Source: Bacteroidaceae bacterium (GTDB taxonomy: Bacteria > Bacteroidota > Bacteroidia > Bacteroidales > Bacteroidaceae). Taken from it: a stretch of DNA of 14,634 nt. Positions within the stretch are counted from its first letter, which is position 1. The number at the start of each line of letters is the position of its first letter. Below, in pieces: positions 5,979-13,248 of this stretch. Both the position numbers and the translations under genes were made by a program. Below the pieces are notes generated by a model that was given only the letters and a program-made list of their open reading frames with translations, had not been told where the DNA came from and did no database searches. The DNA lies in contig JAFYMV010000029.1 of NCBI GenBank assembly GCA_017548225.1, forward strand, positions 1-14,634, given 5' to 3'.

Positions 5979-6988
5979 GAGATAAAGTTCACTTCAGGGG
6001 TTATACGAATACCATATCTATTATATACCTCCTCACATACACGCTCGGCCAATGCCATCACCTCCTGCCCTGTAGCACCTCCCAAATTGACAAGTACCAA
6101 CGCCTGTCGGTCATGCACGGCAGCACGCCCTAGCGAGCGGCCTTTCCACCCAGCACTATCAATAAGCCAGCCTGCAGGCACCTTCACCAGCGCTTCGCTG
6201 ACGGGATATGACGGCATGGTGGGGTATTGTGCTTTCAGCGCTTCGTATTGCACACGCGGTATCACTGGGTTGGTAAAGAAGCTGCCTGCATTGCCCAACA
6301 CGCTCGGATCGGGCAATTTGCTATCGCGTATAGCCGCCACAGCATCGCGCACGGCCTGCAGTGTAGGCTCTCCACAAGCCTCCACACGAGAGCGCAGGTC
6401 GCCATAGTCAAGGCGATAGGTAGGCGTCTTGTCCAATCGGTAGGTTACATGCGTCACGATATATTGTCCGCGCAACTCACGCTTGAACACCGAGTCGCGA
6501 TAGCCATACTGGCACTCCTCATTGGTAAAGGTCCGTACGCTGCCGTCAAGGGCCATAGCCTCAACCTGCACAATCACATCGCGCACCTCCACACCATAAG
6601 CTCCAATATTCTGCACCGCGCTGGCTCCTACCTCGCCCGGTATAGCTGTGAGATTCTCTACGCCAGCCCATCCTTGGGCTACACAATGAGCCACAAAGTC
6701 ATCCCATACATATCCCGAGCCCACACGCACCAACACATGATCGTCGGTCTCGCTCACCACTTCAAGGGTACGCATGGCCGAATGCATCACCACGCCCTTA
6801 TAGTCGCCTGCAAAAAGCAGATTGCTGCCACTGCCGATATGCAAGTATCGGTCGCAATGGATAAAGTCATCGGTGAGCAAGAAAGCCCGCAACTCTTCTA
6901 CCGTATCGTACTCGAAGAAGAGAACTGCACGCACATCCATCCCGAAGGTGTTGTGTGCCAATAAAGAGTAGTTTTCGTATCGTTTCAT
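5969..6988 (-). CDS. murB: UDP-N-acetylenolpyruvoylglucosamine reductase MurB
   Basis: This cytoplasmic FAD enzyme reduces UDP-GlcNAc-enolpyruvate with NADPH to UDP-MurNAc, the second step of peptidoglycan precursor synthesis. I place the start at the ATG at 6988 (MKRYENYSLLAHNTFG, 339 aa), because homology begins there. The in-frame extension to 7171 would run through the promoter. FAD-binding motifs are IGSGSNLLF (51-59) and IPGEVGASAVQNIGAYGVE (116-134). The catalytic residues are Arg164 in YGYRDS, Ser236 in GNAGSFFTNP, and Glu332 in TPEVNF. The YGYR loop marks the type I (E. coli-like) enzyme, and the length agrees. It is the first gene of a murB-hydrolase operon. Confidence 0.96.
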   Translation of the reverse strand: MKRYENYSLLAHNTFGMDVRAVLFFEYDTVEELRAFLLTDDFIHCDRYLHIGSGSNLLFAGDYKGVVMHSAMRTLEVVSETDDHVLVRVGSGYVWDDFVAHCVAQGWAGVENLTAIPGEVGASAVQNIGAYGVEVRDVIVQVEAMALDGSVRTFTNEECQYGYRDSVFKRELRGQYIVTHVTYRLDKTPTYRLDYGDLRSRVEACGEPTLQAVRDAVAAIRDSKLPDPSVLGNAGSFFTNPVIPRVQYEALKAQYPTMPSYPVSEALVKVPAGWLIDSAGWKGRSLGRAAVHDRQALVLVNLGGATGQEVMALAERVCEEVYNRYGIRITPEVNFISCD

Positions 6989-7029
6989 AGGTCTAAATAC
7001 CAACCGTCGCCGATTGCACATTTTCGCCG

Positions 7030-7061
7030 TAAAGGTACAAAAAAACGAACGAATAAACCAA
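7030..7061 (-). promoter_or_regulatory. Promoter of murB (minus strand)
   Basis: On the minus strand, TTGG (7061-7058) is followed after 20 nt by TACCTTTA (7037-7030), one base from TAnnTTTG. The T-run just before the -7 box is a familiar look for Bacteroidales promoters. The implied start is about 7022-7025, giving a leader of roughly 35 nt before the ATG at 6988. This supports the short MurB start. Confidence 0.6.
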
Positions 7062-7120
7062 TCAACCGCCCGCACAACGGGGAAAATATGGGGATATTGT
7101 GTTAAAATCGGGCAAAAATG

Positions 7121-7151
7121 TTGCACGATAACAAAATTATGCTTTCCTTTG
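7121..7151 (+). promoter_or_regulatory. Promoter of the ECF sigma factor gene
   Basis: TTGC (7121-7124), a 19-nt spacer and TTCCTTTG (7144-7151) match the -33/TAnnTTTG pattern with one mismatch in the -7 box. The predicted leader is about 110 nt. An inverted repeat AATAT-GGGG-ATATT (7085-7098) lies 22 nt upstream of the -33 box. The remaining part of the 279-bp divergent spacer (6989-7267) holds only this promoter, the murB promoter and AT-rich sequence. Confidence 0.55.
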
Positions 7152-7267
7152 CCGACGAAAACCATATGCAATTATTGCAAATGGGAGTAAAAATACATTA
7201 ATAATAACTCAAAAACGCATTGCCTATCGGAACACCCTTACGCTAAAACCAACAAAAGAAAGTAGTA

Positions 7268-7861
7268 ATGGAAAATTTGAATATGCTCACCGACGACATG
7301 TTGGTGGCTTGTTATTCGAAGGGTGAAAATAAGGCGTTTGATGAGTTGCTCGCTCGCTATCAGAGCAAGCTCTTCAATTATATTTATTTTATTGTGCGTA
7401 ATCAGGAGATGGCCGAAGACCTTTTCCAGGAGACCTTTGTCAAGGCTATTACCACCATTCAGCAGGGCCGATACACCGCCAGTGGGAAGTTTGGTGCATG
7501 GCTTACCCGCATTGCCCACAACATGATTATTGACGGCTTCCGCCAAGAGCGCAATGAAAACACCGTATCAAACGACGATTACGAGGTGGATCTCTTCAAC
7601 GATGCAGAACTCTGCGACGACAACATCGAGATGCAGATGATGAACGAGCAAACCCTCACTGATGTACGCCGTTTGGTAGATGCCCTACCCGACAACCAAC
7701 GCGAGGTGGTATACATGCGCTTCTATCAGGACTTGAGCTTCAAGGAGATTGCCGACATCACAGGTGTGAGCATCAATACCGCTCTCGGCCGTATGCGCTA
7801 TGCTCTGCTCAACATGCGCCGCATCGCTGAAGAAAAGCACATCGTACTGGAGATGTATTAA
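7268..7861 (+). CDS. RNA polymerase ECF-type sigma-70 factor
   Basis: This is a 197-residue sigma factor with only regions 2 and 4. Region 2 spans about 25-94: FDELLARYQSKLFNYIYFIV, the core-binding EDLFQETFVKA (50-60), and the -10-reading helix around KFGAWLTRIAHNMIIDGFRQ. A 35-residue acidic linker follows (NDDYEVDLFNDAELCDD). Region 4 spans about 132-185: LPDNQREVVYMRFYQDLSFKEIADITGVSINTALGRMRYALLNMR includes the helix-turn-helix that reads the -35 element. No anti-sigma factor or membrane sensor is adjacent, which is unusual for ECF factors. It is monocistronic, with its own promoter and a strong terminator. The regulon is unknown. Confidence 0.93.
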   Translation: MENLNMLTDDMLVACYSKGENKAFDELLARYQSKLFNYIYFIVRNQEMAEDLFQETFVKAITTIQQGRYTASGKFGAWLTRIAHNMIIDGFRQERNENTVSNDDYEVDLFNDAELCDDNIEMQMMNEQTLTDVRRLVDALPDNQREVVYMRFYQDLSFKEIADITGVSINTALGRMRYALLNMRRIAEEKHIVLEMY

Positions 7862-7884
7862 AATCAGACTTTACATATCATACG

Positions 7885-7920
7885 AATAGGGTGGCTACGG
7901 CTACCCTATTGTGTTATCTA
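7885..7920 (+). terminator. Terminator of the sigma factor gene, UACG tetraloop
   Basis: Arms 7885-7895 and 7900-7910 form an 11-bp stem with one G-U pair, capped by TACG (7896-7899). In RNA this is C-UACG-G, an exceptionally stable UNCG-type tetraloop. The downstream tract (GTGTTATCTAT) is only moderately T-rich. It lies 24 nt after the sigma stop and separates it from the 61-residue gene. Confidence 0.75.
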
Positions 7921-8033
7921 TCATTAACGACGAATAATACTAAAGACATTCCATAAAAAAATTAACAATTGATATACTAAAAGCTGGAGGGGGAGCGTTA
8001 TTTATACAAACGATACTCAAAAGAATGCTGCCT

Positions 8034-8216
8034 ATGAAGAAAAGTTACACTTCGCTTCCCAACAAAGAGTTTGCTGCACTGGTTCGCAAGGCCGTACGCC
8101 AAGAAAAAACGGTGAGCCCCAAGGAGTCGACACTGCAGTTTCTGAAAAACTTGGCACGCAACTATCGTGTGGTGCCACAGATGCCCGAAGAGTTGCAGGG
8201 CTATGTATTAAGCTAA
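8034..8216 (+). CDS. Small conserved-looking protein (61-64 aa), function unknown
   Basis: This is a short, basic, soluble-looking protein with no membrane segment or signal peptide. It begins MKKSYTSLPNKEFAALVRKAV and ends VPQMPEELQGYVLS. The central KESTLQFLKNLARNYRV looks like an amphipathic helix. I take the ATG at 8034; an ATG at 8025 would add MLP. It is flanked by two clear terminators (7885-7920 and 8231-8263), so it forms its own transcription unit, which argues for a real gene. A purine-rich Shine-Dalgarno-like stretch (7986-7994) lies about 40 nt upstream, too far to serve this start. Its position after an ECF sigma gene invites the idea of a regulator, but nothing in it resembles an anti-sigma domain. 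Confidence 0.65.
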   Translation: MKKSYTSLPNKEFAALVRKAVRQEKTVSPKESTLQFLKNLARNYRVVPQMPEELQGYVLS

Positions 8217-8230
8217 AATCGCAATAAAAT

Positions 8231-8263
8231 AAAGGGTGCTTGCTTGGTTAGTAAGCACCTTTT
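8231..8263 (+). terminator. Terminator after the 61-aa gene
   Basis: Bases 8231-8244 pair with 8250-8263 in a 14-bp stem with two G-U pairs and a 5-nt loop (8245-8249). The 3' arm ends in a run of four Ts. It starts 14 nt after the stop at 8216. The loop carries the -33 box of the rpe promoter. Confidence 0.8.
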
Positions 8264-8274
8264 GTGTAACTTCG
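8244..8274 (+). promoter_or_regulatory. Promoter of rpe-comEC, overlapping the upstream terminator
   Basis: TTGG (8244-8247), a 19-nt spacer and TAACTTCG (8267-8274) match TAnnTTTG with one mismatch. Transcription would start near 8279-8282. This makes the in-frame GTG at 8279 unusable and supports the ATG at 8306 as the rpe start. Confidence 0.6.
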
Positions 8275-8305
8275 CGGTGTGAACACTATAAAAACATCCA
8301 AAGAT

Positions 8306-8956
8306 ATGAATCACCTAATAGCTCCCTCGCTCTTGTCAGCCGACTTTGCACACTTGGCACAAGACATTGAGATGATTAACCGTAGTGAAACCGATTGGCT
8401 GCACCTCGACATTATGGACGGCGTATTTGTGCCCAATATCTCATTCGGATTCCCCGTATTGAAATATGTGGCCGAGCTATGCCAAAAGCCCTTGGATGTG
8501 CACCTGATGATTGTGCAGCCCGAAAAGTTCATCCCCGAGGTGAAAGCATTGGGCGCCATGATGATGAATGTGCACTACGAGGCATGCCCCCATCTGCATA
8601 GAGTGGTAGGCGCTATCCACGAGGCGGGAATGAAGGCTGGCGTAACACTCAACCCCTCTACCCCCGCATGCTTATTGAAGGACATCATCTGCGATGTAGA
8701 CATGGTGTTGCTCATGTCGGTAAACCCGGGCTTTGGCGGACAGAAATTTATCGAGCACACCGTAGACAAGGTGCGCGAGTTGCGTGAGCTCATCGAGAAG
8801 AGCGGATCGAAAGCCCTAATACAGGTTGACGGCGGTGTAAACCTCGAGACTGGCAAGCGTCTCGTAGAGGCTGGTGCCGATGTATTGGTAGCGGGAAATA
8901 GCGTATTCAAGGCTGCTGACCCCGTAGCGATGATACACGAGCTGAAGAGCTTGTAA
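8306..8956 (+). CDS. rpe: Ribulose-phosphate 3-epimerase
   Basis: This enzyme interconverts D-ribulose 5-phosphate and D-xylulose 5-phosphate in the pentose phosphate pathway, in the cytoplasm. It is a 216-residue single TIM barrel, the usual length. Key motifs are IAPSLLSADFAHL (5-17), WLHLDIMDGVFVPNISFG (31-48) with metal ligands His33 and Asp35, VHLMIVQPE with His66, MSVNPGFGGQKFI (137-149) for phosphate and loop closure, and QVDGGVN with Asp175, which is both metal ligand and catalytic acid/base. The ATG at 8306 starts directly before the first barrel strand. A GTG at 8279 would add 9 residues and sits at the predicted transcription start. It is followed 32 nt later by comEC and probably cotranscribed. 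Confidence 0.96.
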   Translation: MNHLIAPSLLSADFAHLAQDIEMINRSETDWLHLDIMDGVFVPNISFGFPVLKYVAELCQKPLDVHLMIVQPEKFIPEVKALGAMMMNVHYEACPHLHRVVGAIHEAGMKAGVTLNPSTPACLLKDIICDVDMVLLMSVNPGFGGQKFIEHTVDKVRELRELIEKSGSKALIQVDGGVNLETGKRLVEAGADVLVAGNSVFKAADPVAMIHELKSL

Positions 8957-8988
8957 TCGAATAATCACAAAACTCTATACCCGTAGCA

Positions 8989-10575
8989 ATGGAAGACTCT
9001 ATACAGCGTTACCCATTGCTACGGTTGCTTTTTTGCTATACCTGTGGCATTGGCATCGCTGATGTATGCTATCCTTATGTGCACGGCTATACCTGGTGGT
9101 GTACATGGAGCGCACTACTCATACTACTAATACTACTCATCACCACATGGCGGCGCAGGATATGGTTTGGCATAGTCGCCTCAATACTGTTCGCATTGTT
9201 GGGCATGTGCAGCTACTCGCAGGCACGGAGCTATGCCGAGTACCACTGGTCTGCCGACAAAGAATTTTATGAAGCACGCGTGATAAGCGAGCCGCGAGCG
9301 CAGCGACGCAGCGTAGGATGCAAAGTAGAGATTACCGCTATGCACGACTCGTCGGTATGGCGAAGCGTGGAGCGTCAAGCACTCATCTACTTGGAGCCAT
9401 GCAGCGAGGCCAACACATTGCTGCCCGGCGACATGCTATGCTTTGAGGGGAAAGTACGCACTCCACAAAACTTTGGCGATAGCCTCACCTTTGACTATGC
9501 CCGCTATGTAACGATGCAAGGGGCAGCTGGTACGGCATACATCCCCAAAAAGCAATGGAACAAGGTAGGAGTAGCCAAACTGACACTGCGTGAGCGCATG
9601 CTTCGGTGGCGCAGCAGACTACTACACACGCACCTAACCCCTGCCTTCGAAGGCGATGCACTCGGTGTGCTTGCTGCACTCACTTTGGGCGACAAACGGG
9701 TGCTAACACCCGAACTAAGAGCAACATATAGCGACGCGGGAGTGGGGCATGTGTTATCTCTATCGGGCATGCATGTTGGCATTATCTATGGCATGTTGGC
9801 ATTGACACTGCGTGTTCTATTCCGTAGACGCAGTTTGCGTTGGTTGCGCGAACTACTCACCGCAGGAGTATTATGGAGTTTTGCCCTACTGGTAGGCATG
9901 CCTGCATCGGTAGTGCGCGCCGTAACCATGTGTACCCTATACATCGGGGCGAGATGGATATCTGACGACAATTCATCATCACTACATGTGCTATCGCTGA
10001 CGGCACTGCTGATGTTGCTTGTACGCCCGCTCTACTTGTTCGACATAGGATTCCAACTCTCCTTCGTAGCCATGGCTGCTATCTTGTGGATAGAACCACA
10101 TCTCGAAACGCTTTTTCGCCGCCACAGCCTACACCCCATACCGAGCTATCTCATCGGTGTGCTATGCATGTCGCTTGCAGCCCAACTGGGCACCTTCCCG
10201 CTGGTATTGCACCACTTTGGAGCCTTCCCCACCTACTTCTTAATCACCAATCTCATCGTCGTCCCCCTACTGTCGGCCATATTACCTTTGATGATACTAT
10301 GGTGGACATTGCTCCTAACAGGTATCGCATGGGCTCATCCGCTCGGCACACTGATACAAAACCTTGTAGAGTGGACAAATGACCTATTGCAACACATTAG
10401 CGCATGGCCCGGAGCCGTACTTCAAGTCGAAGAATATGGCGTATGCGCAGTACTCTTCAGCTATCTCACTGTGCTCTTTGCAGGCTTACTGGCTTTCAAG
10501 AAATGGAAACGAGGAGCGCTGCTCACATTGGCCTCACTCCTCGCTCTATTATTGTCGTTGCTCTTTGAACTTTAG
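8989..10575 (+). CDS. comEC: ComEC/Rec2 family DNA-uptake channel, without the C-terminal MBL domain
   Basis: This is a 528-residue polytopic inner-membrane protein related to ComEC, which passes single-stranded DNA into the cytoplasm during transformation. Two N-terminal membrane segments (about 10-75) are followed by the DUF4131-type soluble region with KEFYEARVISEPRAQRR and LLPGDMLCFEGKVR. The Competence domain then begins around ALTLGDKRVLTPELRATYSDAGVGHVLSLSGMHVGIIYG, its most conserved signature. It continues with VRAVTMC, LYLFDIGFQLSFVAMAAIL, and LAAQLGTFPLVLHHFGAFPTYFLITNLIVVP. The protein stops soon after the last membrane helices. The metallo-beta-lactamase-like domain found at the C-terminus of B. 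subtilis ComEC is absent. The stop codon overlaps that of the SLC13 transporter on the other strand. Confidence 0.9.
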   Translation: MEDSIQRYPLLRLLFCYTCGIGIADVCYPYVHGYTWWCTWSALLILLILLITTWRRRIWFGIVASILFALLGMCSYSQARSYAEYHWSADKEFYEARVISEPRAQRRSVGCKVEITAMHDSSVWRSVERQALIYLEPCSEANTLLPGDMLCFEGKVRTPQNFGDSLTFDYARYVTMQGAAGTAYIPKKQWNKVGVAKLTLRERMLRWRSRLLHTHLTPAFEGDALGVLAALTLGDKRVLTPELRATYSDAGVGHVLSLSGMHVGIIYGMLALTLRVLFRRRSLRWLRELLTAGVLWSFALLVGMPASVVRAVTMCTLYIGARWISDDNSSSLHVLSLTALLMLLVRPLYLFDIGFQLSFVAMAAILWIEPHLETLFRRHSLHPIPSYLIGVLCMSLAAQLGTFPLVLHHFGAFPTYFLITNLIVVPLLSAILPLMILWWTLLLTGIAWAHPLGTLIQNLVEWTNDLLQHISAWPGAVLQVEEYGVCAVLFSYLTVLFAGLLAFKKWKRGALLTLASLLALLLSLLFEL

Positions 10576-12455
10576 AAAGCAAACAGCATAGGCAGCGCCA
10601 GTATCATCACGATACCCATGATGATCTGTAGTGGTAGACCCACTTTGATGAAATCCATGAAGGTGTATTGTCCTGCGGGCAACACCAGAGCATTGGGCGG
10701 TGTAGAGAAGGGCGAAGCAAAACACATCGAAGCAGCTACAGTAACAGCAAACAAGAAGGGTATGGGGCTCACACCGATACCTACGGCGCACTGCAAAGCG
10801 ATGGGCGCCATGAGCACGGCTGTTACCGTATTACTGATAAAGATAGTCATGATAGAAGTGGCAAAGTATACCGCAGCCAATGCCACATGAGGACTGCTTC
10901 CACCAAAGGTGTTGACAATAAACTCGGCAATCGCACTCGACACGCCCGTTTTCTCCAATGCAGTAGACATAGGCAACATAGCCGCAAAGAGCACAATAGT
11001 CTGCCAGTTGATGGTCTTATAGGCCGCTTCCACACTGCGCACACATCCCGTGATAACCATCATCACCGCCGCCAAGAGCACCGCAGTAACAGGAGCTACA
11101 GGAATAGACTCTACGCACATCATCACAATCATACCAATCATGATGAGTGCCGCTACGGGAGCTTTATAGTCGAGGGTTACTTTGGCCGCTTCCTGTAAGG
11201 GCTCGCCCAGTACCACCCAGTTGCTCGACTCGTTGCGCAAGCGAGCAATATCTTTCCATGTACCTTGTACGAGGAGCACATCCGATTCATGTATCTTCTC
11301 ATTGCCGAGATTATGCAGCAGGTATTGACCATCGCGACGGATACCTAGCACATTGATGTTAAACTTGTTGCGCAAGCCAATCTCCATGATCTTTCGTCCC
11401 GTCATCGATGACGAGGGCATGATAAGAATCTCGGCAATACCGATATCATAGAAATCGAGCGACGCATTGGATGAGCTACCCTCAATCTCATCAGTATGGT
11501 TGTCGATAAGACGCAAGGCATAGTCTTCGACCAGCTGCTGCACCTTTTCAATCTCACCAGAGAGATACAACACATCGCCCTGCTGAAGCACGAGCGAAGA
11601 CGATGCCAACTGCTGGTTTACCGTACGCACAAACTTATTATGTCCTGCGCTACGACGCAACTCAATGACATTGACTCCATACAGACGATATATGTCAAGG
11701 TCGATGATGGTGTTGCCAATCACCTTTGACGATTCGGTAACATATACGCGGAAAAGATTCTCCGAGAGTCCATACTCCTTCACCAACTCGTTCAATGTCT
11801 TTCCGCCCTGCTTGTTACTCTTCTCGCTCGCTTTCGGAGTGAGGAAAAGTTTGGTCAGAGGCATAAGCACCAGTATACCCACGAGCAATGTGATGATACC
11901 CACAGGCAAAAAGGTAAAGAAGGCGATATCGGGCAATGAAGCAGGCACCAATCCACTAGCTTTGGCATTGGCCAAAGTCTCTTGGATGATAAGGTTGGGC
12001 GGTGTACCGATGAGCGTCATCATACCACCCATACTGCTGGCAAAGGCCAACGGCATGAGCAGGCGGCGCGCCGAAGTACCCGCATAGGCGGCCATACTCA
12101 CCACGATGGGCAGCATCAACGCCACAGTACCCGTATTACTAACAAATCCGCCTATGGCAGCCGTTACAAGCATTACGAGAAGGAAGAGTCGTGTTTCACT
12201 CGTACCCGCCAGTTTGATTACCTGTCCGCCAATCATCTTGGCCAATCCTGTCTGGAATATACCTCCACCCACGATGAAGAGGCCCACCATCATGATTACG
12301 GTCGTATTGGAAAATCCCGCCAATGCCTCGGCAGGGCCCAATATCTGGAATAGCAGCAGGGCCAACAAGGCACACAACGCCACCAAATCAGATCTCACCT
12401 TTCCGCTGACAAACAGTGCAGCAGAGATCAAGAGAATGATTACTGTTACTAACAT
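10572..12455 (-). CDS. SLC13/DASS-type permease with central RCK_C (TrkA_C) domains
   Basis: This 627-residue inner-membrane transporter belongs to the divalent anion/sodium symporter superfamily. The N-terminal half contains the SNT motif at 106-108 (FVSNTGTVALMLP) and SSMGGMMTLIGTPPNLI (140-156). The C-terminal half repeats them as FISNTVTAVLMAPIA and SPFSTPPNALV. These paired SNT/TPP motifs form the sodium and substrate sites in the family. Between the halves, about residues 215-410, is a soluble insert with two RCK_C-like units (ENLFRVYVTESSKVIGNTIIDLD... and IAEILIMPSSSMTGRKIMEIGLR...), each ending in a GDVLYLSG/SDVLLVQG strand. This layout is typical of sulfate- or citrate-type SLC13 permeases of bacteria. 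The substrate cannot be read. It lies 60 nt after ftsQ on the same strand, where ftsA would be expected. Confidence 0.9.
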   Translation of the reverse strand: MLVTVIILLISAALFVSGKVRSDLVALCALLALLLFQILGPAEALAGFSNTTVIMMVGLFIVGGGIFQTGLAKMIGGQVIKLAGTSETRLFLLVMLVTAAIGGFVSNTGTVALMLPIVVSMAAYAGTSARRLLMPLAFASSMGGMMTLIGTPPNLIIQETLANAKASGLVPASLPDIAFFTFLPVGIITLLVGILVLMPLTKLFLTPKASEKSNKQGGKTLNELVKEYGLSENLFRVYVTESSKVIGNTIIDLDIYRLYGVNVIELRRSAGHNKFVRTVNQQLASSSLVLQQGDVLYLSGEIEKVQQLVEDYALRLIDNHTDEIEGSSSNASLDFYDIGIAEILIMPSSSMTGRKIMEIGLRNKFNINVLGIRRDGQYLLHNLGNEKIHESDVLLVQGTWKDIARLRNESSNWVVLGEPLQEAAKVTLDYKAPVAALIMIGMIVMMCVESIPVAPVTAVLLAAVMMVITGCVRSVEAAYKTINWQTIVLFAAMLPMSTALEKTGVSSAIAEFIVNTFGGSSPHVALAAVYFATSIMTIFISNTVTAVLMAPIALQCAVGIGVSPIPFLFAVTVAASMCFASPFSTPPNALVLPAGQYTFMDFIKVGLPLQIIMGIVMILALPMLFAF

Positions 12456-12515
12456 GTATCTATCGTTATTAAATATTTTTATTCAAGTCAGAAAATCACA
12501 AAAAGGTTTGCCTAC

Positions 12516-13244
12516 CTATCGCTTTGTAGCCACCACCTGATTCTCATAGTCCAAGTTGATGCGCGAGTAGCGGTCCCAGCCGAGTTCGCTGAGCCCTTTC
12601 TCGTAGAAAGTCTTCAGTTTGTCAAACTTGGCAGCATAGTCGCGCGGACGACCCAGTACGATAACATGATCACCCACACGGGGTATCAGTTCAATATTTC
12701 CATTCGGAGTTACACATATCTGCTCCACCTGTGCGTTCCACACCTCATTTTCATAGAGATATTGTGCCAACGGAAGCAATTTTGTCTTCGCATATTCGCG
12801 AGTGATATATCCTGTGGCTACGGGCAGATACGCAGGTTTCGCCAGTCGTTCAACGATACCACCCTCCTCATCGAGATAGTAGCTCTCACCCCCATGAGTA
12901 ATGACGCGCATGACGAGCTGCTTACAATCAATGCTCGCCACCACATGCCCCTTCATGGTCATGTAGCATTCGCAGTTGAGTACGAGCGACGAGCGCTCCA
13001 GTTCCTCCTCAATAGCATAGAGACTCACCTCTTCGAGTGGCAGACCCGTAGGATCGAGATTGGCCTTCTTGAGCAGTGCCAACACATCACCTGTGGTCAT
13101 ATAGCCCGCCTCCAAGCTATCGCGTATCTCTAGCGACAATCCTTGACAGCGCTCTTCGGGAGGACGACAAAAGGCAACGGCCGCTACCACCACATAGGCC
13201 AGCAGCGCCATCATCACGACGATAGACAATACTTTCTTCAGCAT
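12516..13244 (-). CDS. ftsQ: Cell division protein FtsQ-like
   Basis: This is a 242-residue bitopic inner-membrane protein. A short cytoplasmic tail (MLKK) and one membrane helix (about 5-25, VLSIVVMMALLAYVVVAAVAF) are followed by a periplasmic domain. That domain starts with a POTRA-like part (SLEIRDSLEAGYMTTGDVLALLKK...LEEVSLYAIEEELERSSLVLNCECYMTMKGHVVASIDCKQLVMRV split over about 38-115). The FtsQ-type YYLDEEGGIV motif is at about 122-131. FtsQ links early and late divisome proteins through FtsB/FtsL. Sequence identity in this family is low, so the call rests on topology, the LDEEG motif and the position 4 nt after murC, as in the division/cell-wall cluster. No ftsA follows. Confidence 0.85.
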   Translation of the reverse strand: MLKKVLSIVVMMALLAYVVVAAVAFCRPPEERCQGLSLEIRDSLEAGYMTTGDVLALLKKANLDPTGLPLEEVSLYAIEEELERSSLVLNCECYMTMKGHVVASIDCKQLVMRVITHGGESYYLDEEGGIVERLAKPAYLPVATGYITREYAKTKLLPLAQYLYENEVWNAQVEQICVTPNGNIELIPRVGDHVIVLGRPRDYAAKFDKLKTFYEKGLSELGWDRYSRINLDYENQVVATKR

Positions 13245-13248
13245 AGCA

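Noticed and set aside
6227..6964. Long plus-strand ORF (245 codons) opposite murB
   Set aside because: It lies entirely antisense to a clear MurB with all catalytic motifs. Its translation has no recognisable domain and is rich in His and Ala, as expected for a reverse-frame shadow.
6989..7171. N-terminal extension of murB to an ATG at 7171
   Set aside because: The extra 61 codons cross the TTGG/TACCTTTA promoter and a T-run. MurB homology starts at MKRYENYSLL, and the shorter protein has the usual length.
10668..11198. Plus-strand ORF (176 codons) opposite the SLC13 permease
   Set aside because: The translation is dominated by His, Arg, Ser and Gln, typical of an antisense frame of a hydrophobic protein, and the permease reading is unambiguous.
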